From Chloroflexota bacterium (lineage in GTDB: Bacteria; Chloroflexota; Dehalococcoidia; Lucifugimonadales; JADFKI01): a stretch of 8,769 nt of DNA. Below are positions 1-5,942 of this stretch, one piece after another. The notes beneath the pieces were generated by a model. It saw only the letters and a list, made by a program, of their open reading frames with translations. It did no database searches and had not been told where the DNA came from. Positions within the stretch are counted from its first letter, which is position 1. The number at the start of each line of letters is the position of its first letter. The stretch covers positions 1 to 8,769 of the forward strand of contig VXRI01000318.1 of the NCBI GenBank assembly GCA_009838595.1, read 5' to 3'. The position numbers were made by a program, and so were the translations under genes.

Positions 1-227
1 CGTCCACCTAGGTTGCATCATCATACTACTGAGATATTTATGAGATGGCTTCTAGAATCACCACCTACATACCCCTACCGGCACTATCATGGGATGAGCA
101 GCCCTTCAGTACTTCGCCCCCAAAGGGGCACATAATCCAGAAGGACAGTCGCAACAATTAGAGGCGGTACTACAGCAATAGCACCAATAGCAAACAGCAA
201 GTATTACAGAATACGGAGGCAAGGGAT

Positions 228-980
228 ATGGCTAATTCAGACGGACGCTTGACGGGCAAGGTCGCGGTGATAACCGGAGCGGGGAAGGGTATCGGACGCG
301 CGCTGGCTGTCGGGTTCGCTGCAGAGGGCGCATCGGTGTGCTGCGCGGCGCGGACGGCATCGGACATCGATGCGGTCGTGAGCGAGATTGCGGACAGCGG
401 CGGCAGCGCAATCGCGATACAAGCCGATGTAACGAGCATCGACGATATGGAGCGGATGCACAAGGCGGCGGCGGGCGCGTTCGGCGGCGTGGACATCGTG
501 ATTGCGAACGCCGGCGGCAACCTAGAGCGCAGCCGCGTGGAGACCAGCGATCCGGACCTATGGGTGGAGACTATCGATGTCAACCTGAAGGGCGCATACT
601 ACACGGCGAAGACCGCCATACCGCATTTGAAAGAGCGCGGCGGCGGCAAAATCATCACCGTCGGCTCAGGTATAGGACACAACGGCAAGATCAGTTCGTC
701 CGCGTACGCCTGCGCAAAGGCGGGAGAATGGATGCTGACGCGCGTGCTGGCGCAAGAACTCTGGGAGTACAACATCAGCGTGAACGAGTTGGTGCCCGGA
801 CCTGTCAGCACGCCGGGCGCAATCGCCGCCTGGGAAAGCGAAGAAGGCGCGGTGAATGCCATCGAAAGCGAGTGGGTTAAGGAAGCCGAAGACGTGCTGC
901 CTATCGCCCTGTTCCTAGTAACGCAGCCCGACAAGGGACCAACATCGCAGAGTTTCAGCCTGATGCGTAGGGATACTTAG
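228..980 (+). CDS. Short-chain dehydrogenase/reductase (SDR), NAD(P)-dependent oxidoreductase
   Basis: Predicted cytoplasmic NAD(P)H-dependent oxidoreductase of 250 residues, the usual length for classical SDRs. The cofactor-binding glycine motif TGAGKGIG lies at residues 16-23, and Arg42 after the second strand suggests NADP(H). The structural NAGG motif is at 94-97. The catalytic set is complete: Asn119, Ser147, Tyr160 and Lys164 (YACAK). The substrate loop contains PGPVSTPG (190-197). The C-terminus is less usual: where many SDRs have a GQ..VDGG ending, this one reads GPTSQSFSLMRRDT. The ATG start has GGAGG at 215-219, 8 nt upstream. The gene stands alone: the next gene on this strand has its own predicted promoter. 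Family is certain from motifs, but the substrate cannot be read. Many SDRs are annotated as 3-oxoacyl-ACP reductases by default, and nothing here (no ACP or other fab genes) supports that role. Confidence 0.93.
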   Translation: MANSDGRLTGKVAVITGAGKGIGRALAVGFAAEGASVCCAARTASDIDAVVSEIADSGGSAIAIQADVTSIDDMERMHKAAAGAFGGVDIVIANAGGNLERSRVETSDPDLWVETIDVNLKGAYYTAKTAIPHLKERGGGKIITVGSGIGHNGKISSSAYACAKAGEWMLTRVLAQELWEYNISVNELVPGPVSTPGAIAAWESEEGAVNAIESEWVKEAEDVLPIALFLVTQPDKGPTSQSFSLMRRDT

Positions 981-1107
981 CATATTTCGGCTGGTGTGTT
1001 CTTTGTATATCAGCGCGATTGATTGCCATAGTTCGCGGTTGTCGTTCGAATAGCCCCTTCCCCATCATGCCCATCAGACGGAGAATGAACTACCGAGGTC
1101 TTTTGCA

Positions 1108-1137
1108 TTGACTAACTGACTGTGCAAGGCGCATAAT
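1108..1137 (+). promoter_or_regulatory. Predicted sigma70-type promoter for the substrate-binding protein
   Basis: TTGACT (1108-1113) and CATAAT (1132-1137) each match the -35 and -10 consensus at five of six positions and are 18 nt apart. Transcription would begin near 1144, leaving a leader of about 64 nt before the chosen start at 1208. The -35 box sits inside a GACT-rich stretch (TTGACTAACTGACT), so part of the match could be a by-product of that repeat. If right, it makes the 1145 ATG implausible as a start, because it would lie at the transcript's first bases with no ribosome site. Confidence 0.5.
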
Positions 1138-1153
1138 TGGCACAATGAAGTGC

Positions 1154-1171
1154 GGAACGATGTATCGTTCC
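1154..1171 (+). promoter_or_regulatory. Perfect hairpin/palindrome in the leader of the substrate-binding protein gene
   Basis: GGAACGA (1154-1160) and TCGTTCC (1165-1171) are exact inverted complements around TGTA. The ends of TGTA are themselves complementary, so as DNA the palindrome has eight paired positions per side. It lies just downstream of the predicted promoter and 23 nt before the ribosome site. It could be an operator for a dimeric repressor or a 5' stem that stabilises the mRNA; the sequence does not decide between them. Confidence 0.45.
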
Positions 1172-1194
1172 TGCTCCGGATATTTACTGATGCT

Positions 1195-1200
1195 AAGGAG
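1195..1200 (+). promoter_or_regulatory. Shine-Dalgarno site that decides a TTG start
   Basis: AAGGAG ends 7 nt before TTG at 1208. The ATG at 1204 is out of frame and stops at once. The in-frame ATGs at 1145 and 1190 have no ribosome site, and starting there would put about 6-21 extra residues before the lysine-rich start of the signal peptide. Confidence 0.75.
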
Positions 1201-1207
1201 TAATGAG

Positions 1208-3061
1208 TTGAGGAATATCAGCAAAAAGAAGGCGTTCGCGTGGCTATTGCCGTTAGCGTCCGTCTTGGCAATTGGAGCGCTGGCGTGCTCCAGCCCGGCT
1301 CCGGTGCAGACTACCGCCCCGGCAGCGCCTGCGCCGCAAGCAGCAGCGCCGGCACAAGTGCCGGCACCGGCGCCGCAAGCAGCGCAACATCCCGCAGCCC
1401 CGGCTATGCCGGCACCCGCAGCTCCCGCAGCTCCGGCGATGGCGCAGGTTTTGCCCACACCACAAGCGCCGCAGCTCGCGCCTGTGCCGCAGTCACAGAT
1501 TCGCCAGCCAGCAATGGCAATGTCGGCTGACGAAGCGCAGCACGGCGGCACACTGCGCATCGTGGCGGCAGGCAGCATACAGTCGTTCGACCCGCTTTGG
1601 ACGACGGCATCAGGCACGGGCAACGTATCCAACACCATTCTCGAAGGGCTTTTCGAGTACACCAGCGACTACGGCATCGGCCCGCTGATTGTCGAGAGCT
1701 GGGAGAGCAGCGATGACAACCTGTCGTGGACGTTTAAGATTATCGAAGGCGGGAAATTCAACCACCGCCCTCCGCTCACGACCGAGCAGGTTCGGGGAAC
1801 ACTTAACAGGCAGAAGGACAGAGCGCCTATCCTGCGGCTGGTTCGCAACGAGTTCGGCGCAGGCGACGGCGAGTTCGAGGATTTCTTCACCGTCGAGGAC
1901 GACCTGCACTTCAGCCTGAACATGCGTGAGGCGACCGGGCTGGCGATTGACGCCATTGGTCCGCAGGGCTTCGGTCCGCGCCTCGTAACCGCCGACTGGT
2001 ATGACAACTACACCGCCAATGAATCTGCCGAAGGTCCGCCCAACGGCACCGGTCCGTTCAAGTTCGAAGAATGGCTGCCCGGCGACCGCTGGAGCGCGGT
2101 CAGGTACGAGGACTATAGTCCGCATCCCGGTCCGGCGAACGGCACATCCGGCGGACATACCGCCTATGTCGATCGCATGATGTACATCGAAGTGCCGGAC
2201 CAGACGACCCGCGTCGCCGCGCTGCAAACGCGCGAAGTGCACATAGTGCAGGAGTTCCCGGCTGAGCTGCTATCGCGGCTGGAAGCAGACGCCGGAGTGG
2301 CGCTTTACGACAACCCGCCGTTCAGGCTGCTGGGACACTTTAACCACGTGCGTGGTCCGTTCGACAACAAGCTTGCGCGGCAGGCGATGGTCAAGGCTTA
2401 CGACAACCAGAAGGCGCTGACACTCGCAACCGGCGATCCGGCGTTCACACGGCTCTGCCCGTCGCTGCTGCAGTGCGGCACGAAATGGGAGACTACCTCC
2501 GGCTCTGACGGCTTCTACAATGCGATGAACCTCGACGAAGCGAAGGCTCTGCTCGAAGAGGCAGGCGTTACAGGCGCGCCTGTGCGCCTGATGGACCCGG
2601 CGGACAGGCAGCCCGCGCACGCAGCCGCGCAGGTCAGCCGCGAAGTGCTTACCGCACTCGGTTTCGAAGTGGACTTCCAAGTGATGGACTGGGCGACTAT
2701 GGTTGCGCAGCGTGCGCGCCCGGACGACTGGGAGTTCTTCCACACCTGGAGCGGGGTAACGGTCAGGTCTGGCCCCGTCGGACACTTGCTCTTCTCCGAG
2801 CTGCAGTATGACGCGTGGTTCAACAACTACCAGGACACGACCGGCAAACAGCGCGAGATATACTCGCGGCTGGCGCGGGCGACGACCGAAGAAGAGCAGA
2901 TTGCGCTGAACGACGAGTTCCACATGCACTTCTACGAAGACGCCATCTTCCTGCAAGTCGGCGAGTTCTTCAGCCGCTGGGCGGCGAGCACGAAGGTTCA
3001 GGGCATTGTTAATGGCGGCTCAGCGCAGCAGAAGCCGTTCGACAAGTGGTTGACCGAATAA
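1208..3061 (+). CDS. ABC importer substrate-binding lipoprotein, family 5 (peptide/opine/nickel type)
   Basis: Extracytoplasmic solute receptor of an oligopeptide-type ABC importer, 617 residues from the TTG start. An in-frame ATG at 1145 would give 638. The N-terminus is a lipoprotein signal: MRNISKKK, a hydrophobic core, then GALAC with Cys27 as the likely lipidated residue (the -3 position is Ala, slightly off the usual Leu). Residues 28 to about 108 are an Ala/Pro/Gln-rich tether with almost no charge. The receptor domain begins near GGTLRIV (113) and shows family hallmarks: SFDPL, VESWESSDDNLSWTFKI, NGTGPFKFEEW and MNLDEAKALLEEAG. It ends at DKWLTE. A terminator follows, then a DppB/DppC-type permease pair on the same strand, its likely partners. 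The ligand cannot be inferred: the family binds peptides, nickel-chelates, sugars, opines and more. Confidence 0.93.
   Translation: MRNISKKKAFAWLLPLASVLAIGALACSSPAPVQTTAPAAPAPQAAAPAQVPAPAPQAAQHPAAPAMPAPAAPAAPAMAQVLPTPQAPQLAPVPQSQIRQPAMAMSADEAQHGGTLRIVAAGSIQSFDPLWTTASGTGNVSNTILEGLFEYTSDYGIGPLIVESWESSDDNLSWTFKIIEGGKFNHRPPLTTEQVRGTLNRQKDRAPILRLVRNEFGAGDGEFEDFFTVEDDLHFSLNMREATGLAIDAIGPQGFGPRLVTADWYDNYTANESAEGPPNGTGPFKFEEWLPGDRWSAVRYEDYSPHPGPANGTSGGHTAYVDRMMYIEVPDQTTRVAALQTREVHIVQEFPAELLSRLEADAGVALYDNPPFRLLGHFNHVRGPFDNKLARQAMVKAYDNQKALTLATGDPAFTRLCPSLLQCGTKWETTSGSDGFYNAMNLDEAKALLEEAGVTGAPVRLMDPADRQPAHAAAQVSREVLTALGFEVDFQVMDWATMVAQRARPDDWEFFHTWSGVTVRSGPVGHLLFSELQYDAWFNNYQDTTGKQREIYSRLARATTEEEQIALNDEFHMHFYEDAIFLQVGEFFSRWAASTKVQGIVNGGSAQQKPFDKWLTE
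1331..1383 (+). repeat. In-frame direct repeat within the Ala/Pro tether
   Basis: The 14-mer GCGCCGCAAGCAGC occurs at 1331-1344 and again at 1370-1383. The 39-nt offset is exactly 13 codons, so the repeat preserves frame and encodes APQAA twice. The whole stretch 1310-1450 is low-complexity GCN/CCN codons, consistent with expansion by slippage or unequal recombination of a disordered linker. Confidence 0.7.
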
Positions 3062-3084
3062 CACGATAATCGAGAATAATCTCG

Positions 3085-3120
3085 GCGGGGGCAGGTGCAA
3101 ATCTGCCCTCGCTTTGCTTT
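3085..3120 (+). terminator. Rho-independent-type terminator after the substrate-binding protein gene
   Basis: GCGGGGGCAG (3085-3094) pairs with CTGCCCTCGC (3103-3112) over ten positions, one of them a G-U pair, around an 8-nt loop. TTTGCTTT (3113-3120) follows. The hairpin begins 24 nt after the stop codon. The T tract is interrupted by GC, so termination may be partial, letting some transcripts continue into the permeases. That would fit the common need for more receptor than membrane subunits. Confidence 0.7.
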
Positions 3121-3134
3121 ATACTAGCGTTAGG

Positions 3135-3155
3135 CATTGGAAAAGACTGCCAATG
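3135..3155 (+). repeat. Inverted repeat CATTGG/CCAATG in the permease leader
   Basis: CATTGG (3135-3140) and CCAATG (3150-3155) are perfect complements around a 9-nt spacer. TTACAAT at 3162-3168 just downstream resembles a -10 box, but the best -35 candidate (TTGGAA, 3137-3142) is 20 nt away, too far for a confident promoter. A weak promoter with an overlapping operator is possible. Confidence 0.3.
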
Positions 3156-3209
3156 GCTGGGTTACAATCTTGATTCTTGGCATTCACTTGGCGGCTTGCC
3201 CCATCCTAG

Positions 3210-3230
3210 CCTTCCTCCTGAGGTGGAAGG
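3210..3230 (+). promoter_or_regulatory. 21-bp near-perfect palindrome upstream of the permease pair
   Basis: The arms CCTTCC (3210-3215) and GGAAGG (3225-3230) are exact complements. Between them CCT (3217-3219) and AGG (3221-3223) continue the symmetry, broken only by a T-T pair and the central G at 3220. Nine of ten paired positions are complementary. It lies 45 nt before the chosen permease start. The shape suits an operator for a dimeric regulator or an mRNA leader hairpin. No regulator gene is adjacent to help identify it. Confidence 0.45.
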
Positions 3231-3275
3231 AACAGTTACCTAGGGTTACGACAATGAAGGAGCGTGAGTAGGCGG

Positions 3276-4217
3276 ATGTGGCGTTACACACTTATTCGCA
3301 TCGCCTCCTCTATTCCCGTAATTCTGGTTGTCGGCGTAATCACCTTTTCCATCATTCACATCGCGCCGGGCGACCCTGCGGCGATCATCGGCGGCGACGA
3401 AGCCACTGTCGAAGACCTGGAACGCATTCGCCAAGAGCTTGGCACGGACCAGCCGATTCACATCCAATTCATTCGCTGGGTCGGGCGGCTGGCGCGCGGC
3501 GATTTAGGCACTTCCATATTCTCCAAGCAGTCGATAACCACTCTGATGGCACCGCGCCTGCAGCCTACGCTTTCGCTGGGCGTACAGGTCATCGTGCTGT
3601 CAACGCTGCTCGGCATATCAATCGGCGTCATATCGGCATGGAAAGCGGGCGCGCCCATCGACAGGGCGTTCATGTTCTTCGCGGTGCTAGGCTTCTCCGC
3701 GCCCGGTTTCTGGCTCGCATTCATCCTGATATGGGTGTTTGCGGTCAATTTCGGCTGGTTTCCCGCGCTGGGGTATAGACCCATCGGCGAGGGAATTTTG
3801 CCGCACTTGCATAGCATGTTCCTGCCCGTCGCGGTGAACAGCATCCTGTCGTCCGCGTTCATATCGCGCATCACGCGCTCGGCAATGCTGGATGTGTTGC
3901 GTGAGGACTATGTACGAACTGCGCGAGCCAAAGGACTGCGTGAACTCGTAGTGTACATGCGGCACGCGTTCCGGCCGGCGTCTATCCCTGTCGTAACGGT
4001 AATCGGCGCATCGCTGGCGAGCCTCGCCACCGGCTTCGTGGTAACCGAGTCCATATTCGCTATACCCGGTCTGGGCAGGATGCTGATTGAGGCGATAATA
4101 AGGCGAGACTTCCCAATCATTCAGGCGATGATGATGGTCGTGGCAACCGGCTATGTGCTGGTCAACCTGTTCATAGACATTATCTACGCCTACCTCGACC
4201 CTAGGATACGGTACTAA
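3276..4217 (+). CDS. ABC importer permease, DppB/OppB type
   Basis: Inner-membrane subunit of a peptide/nickel-type ABC importer, 313 residues. The N-terminus MWRYTLIRIASSIPVILVVG and the following PGDPA (31-35) are typical of the DppB branch. Hydrophobic segments lie near residues 9-29, 100-122, 132-158, 180-197, 236-260 and 285-307, giving about six membrane spans. The cytoplasmic EAA loop that docks the ATPase reads DYVRTARAKGLRE (211-223), and SIFAIPGLGRML (259-270) and the ending YLDPRIRY are family hallmarks. A GTG at 3264 is the longer option (317 residues), but AAGGAG (3257-3262) is only 1 nt from it. The ATG at 3276 is 13 nt away and gives the usual N-terminus, so I prefer it. It overlaps the next permease by 1 nt, indicating translational coupling. 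Confidence 0.94.
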   Translation: MWRYTLIRIASSIPVILVVGVITFSIIHIAPGDPAAIIGGDEATVEDLERIRQELGTDQPIHIQFIRWVGRLARGDLGTSIFSKQSITTLMAPRLQPTLSLGVQVIVLSTLLGISIGVISAWKAGAPIDRAFMFFAVLGFSAPGFWLAFILIWVFAVNFGWFPALGYRPIGEGILPHLHSMFLPVAVNSILSSAFISRITRSAMLDVLREDYVRTARAKGLRELVVYMRHAFRPASIPVVTVIGASLASLATGFVVTESIFAIPGLGRMLIEAIIRRDFPIIQAMMMVVATGYVLVNLFIDIIYAYLDPRIRY

Positions 4218-5140
4218 TGGGCATGCGGAATCAGCCGGAACAGGCAGAGCAATTGGCAATCAGGCTTGCGCCAAGCCCGGGCGCTCGTGCGCGCCGAGCG
4301 CTTGCTGCCAGTGTGCTCATAATGCGCGGCAATCCGAATGTGATTATCGGCGTGGTGATACTCGCCGCTATCTTGCTGATGACGGCGTTCTCGCCCATTA
4401 TCGTGCGCTCCGACTACACACAGACAACTACCGACCTGCGACTGCCACCGTCATCGGAGCACTGGTTTGGTACGGATGCATTCGGACGCGATGTGTTCGA
4501 TCGCGTGATTGCCGGCAGTCGAGTGTCGCTGTATGTCGGATTTGCAGTAACGGTCGTCTCGGTCGTTCTCGGGCTGGTCATCGCGCTGTTCGCCGGATAT
4601 TTCCGCTTCCTCGACCACATCCTGATGCGCTTCGTGGACGGCTTGCTGGCGTTCCCCACGATATTGCTGGCGCTCGCGCTCATCGCGCTGCTGGGCGGCA
4701 GCGTGAACAATGTCATCATCGCGCTGTCGGTAACCGGCACGGCGAGCAAAGTACGCTTGGTACGCGGGCAGGTATTGAGCCTACGCGAGGAACAGTTCGT
4801 GGAGGCGGCACGTGCGATTGGGGCGCCGGTGTGGCGCATCCTGTTCTTGCACATCGCGCCGAACACATTCGGCATCGTGATGGTGCAGGCGACATTCACA
4901 TTAGCAACCGCGATACTAGCCGAGGCGAGCCTGAGCTTCCTGGGCGCGGGCGTGCCGGAATTCATCCCAACCTGGGGCAACATCGTGGCAACGGGCAAGG
5001 GCTATGTACAAGTCGCATTCTGGATTTCGTTTTTCCCCGGCGTATTCCTAACCGCCACCGTACTAGCCGTAGTCCTAATTGGGGATGCTCTCCGTGACTA
5101 CCTCGACCCGCGCCTTAAGGGGCAATTCTTGTCGGAGTAG
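4217..5140 (+). CDS. ABC importer permease, DppC/OppC type
   Basis: Second membrane subunit, 307 residues, forming the channel with the preceding DppB-type protein. A cytoplasmic N-terminal tail of about 40 residues is followed by a first span (40-60) and the family's N-terminal hallmark HWFGTDAFGRDVFDRVIAGSR (82-102). Further hydrophobic spans lie near 105-127, 140-161, 205-234 and 268-290. The EAA loop that contacts the ATPase reads EEQFVEAARAIGAPVWRI (191-208). ASLSFLGAGVPEFIPTWGNIV (237-257) and ALRDYLDPRLKG are also characteristic. The ATG shares its A with the TAA of the upstream gene, and AGGA at 4203-4206 serves as ribosome site. A DppD/DppF ATPase gene would normally follow, but the next gene is convergent lipB, so the importer must use an ATPase encoded elsewhere. 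Confidence 0.95.
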   Translation: MGMRNQPEQAEQLAIRLAPSPGARARRALAASVLIMRGNPNVIIGVVILAAILLMTAFSPIIVRSDYTQTTTDLRLPPSSEHWFGTDAFGRDVFDRVIAGSRVSLYVGFAVTVVSVVLGLVIALFAGYFRFLDHILMRFVDGLLAFPTILLALALIALLGGSVNNVIIALSVTGTASKVRLVRGQVLSLREEQFVEAARAIGAPVWRILFLHIAPNTFGIVMVQATFTLATAILAEASLSFLGAGVPEFIPTWGNIVATGKGYVQVAFWISFFPGVFLTATVLAVVLIGDALRDYLDPRLKGQFLSE

Positions 5141-5160
5141 GCGCGCGGCATGCTGGCGTG

Positions 5161-5177
5161 CTGATTATGGAAATCAG
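5161..5177. other. Small hairpin in the convergent gap
   Basis: CTGATT (5161-5166) and AATCAG (5172-5177) are perfect complements around ATGGA. The gap separates two convergent genes (stops at 5140 and 5208), where a bidirectional terminator would be expected. Neither strand has a T tract after the stem, and six pairs are few, so terminator function is doubtful. Confidence 0.25.
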
Positions 5178-5207
5178 TACATACCCCGTCAGCCCCGCTG
5201 CGGCAAG

Positions 5208-5933
5208 TCAGAATAGACTTGACACACCACAACCTAAAGCGCGCTCAATAGTGCTGCGATCAACACACTCCACCCTCAATCCAAACTCGGAGCCAAAAGC
5301 GCCGGCGACTACGGGTAGCGCCTCCGGCACAGTGATACTGTGCGAACCTTCCTGCCCAACAAGCTCCCGCGCCATTGATGTAACGCACGCATCGGGCATG
5401 CCACACGGCACTATGTGGTCGAAGAATGACAGGTCAGGACTGACATTGAGAGCGAAGCCGTGCATCGTGACACTGCGGCTCACGCGCACGCCGATCGCTG
5501 CGATCTTCCTGTCATCGACCCAGACGCCGGTCGGCTTGCCATCGCTGTGCGCTGCGATGCCGTATTCGGCAAGCGCACCGACAAGTGTCTGTTCTAGCGT
5601 GTGCACATATTGGCGCACGCCCATACCAATGCGCCGCAAGTTGACTATCGGATAGCCGACAAGCTGCCCCGGTCCGTGGTAGGTCGTTTCGCCACCGCGG
5701 TCCGTGAAGTGCGTCTCGACGCCTAAACGGGCGAGTGCATCGTCCGGTGCGAGGATATGTGACTGCTGCCCTCGGCGTCCGTGAGTATAGACATGCGGAT
5801 GCTCCAGCAGCAATAAAACATCGGGAATTTCAAGAGCGGCGACCAGGGCGTGCACGCGGCGCTGTAAACGGTAGGCGGCGAGGTAGTCCATCACGCCAAA
5901 CGAGACGACTAGGCAGGTGTTTGTGGCGCTCAT
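5208..5933 (-). CDS. lipB: Octanoyl-[acyl carrier protein]:protein N-octanoyltransferase
   Basis: LipB moves octanoate from octanoyl-ACP to the lipoyl-domain lysine of E2 and similar proteins, the first step of lipoate assembly; LipA then inserts the sulfurs. The 241-residue protein carries the signature RGGETTYHGPGQLVGYP (79-95). It also has the catalytic lysine in DRKIAAIG (Lys143) and the catalytic cysteine in VPCGMP (Cys177). The His in MHGFALNV (158) is also typical. ATG at 5933 begins 9 nt after the E2 stop codon. The only ribosome-site-like bases, TAGG, overlap that stop, so translation is probably coupled to E2. Placement directly behind E2 of a lipoyl-dependent complex fits its job. 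The C-terminal residues after about 190 are variable in the family. No lipA is visible here. Confidence 0.96.
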   Translation of the reverse strand: MSATNTCLVVSFGVMDYLAAYRLQRRVHALVAALEIPDVLLLLEHPHVYTHGRRGQQSHILAPDDALARLGVETHFTDRGGETTYHGPGQLVGYPIVNLRRIGMGVRQYVHTLEQTLVGALAEYGIAAHSDGKPTGVWVDDRKIAAIGVRVSRSVTMHGFALNVSPDLSFFDHIVPCGMPDACVTSMARELVGQEGSHSITVPEALPVVAGAFGSEFGLRVECVDRSTIERALGCGVSSLF

Positions 5934-5942
5934 CGTCGGCGC

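Noticed and set aside
13..40. TTGCAT-N16-TATTTA as a promoter for the SDR gene
   Set aside because: The -10 box matches the consensus at only three of six positions and would leave a leader of nearly 190 nt.
116..129. Hairpin GCCCC-CAAA-GGGGC upstream of the SDR
   Set aside because: It is only a five-pair stem and neither strand has a T tract after it, so it is not a credible terminator. It may be chance in GC-rich DNA.
40..135. A 31-codon open frame starting ATG at 40 upstream of the SDR gene
   Set aside because: There is no clear ribosome site, no recognisable protein character, and such a length is expected by chance. The 1-227 stretch holds no gene I can support.
1044..1051. GTTCGAAT resembling a tRNA T-loop
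   Set aside because: The flanks do not pair as a T-arm, and no anticodon or acceptor stem is found around it.
1090..1662. Long minus-strand open frame rich in Ala, Cys and Gly opposite the substrate-binding protein
   Set aside because: It is a shadow of the low-complexity Ala/Pro tether on the other strand. It has no ribosome site and no family resemblance.
3137..3168. TTGGAA...TACAAT as a promoter for the permease pair
   Set aside because: The 20-nt spacing is outside the usual 16-19, and the -35 match is weak. It is mentioned only as a possibility with the inverted repeat.
5158..5655. 165-codon plus-strand open frame opposite lipB
   Set aside because: It lies over the lipB coding region, where catalytic Lys and Cys motifs are clear. 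The plus-strand product has no recognisable feature.
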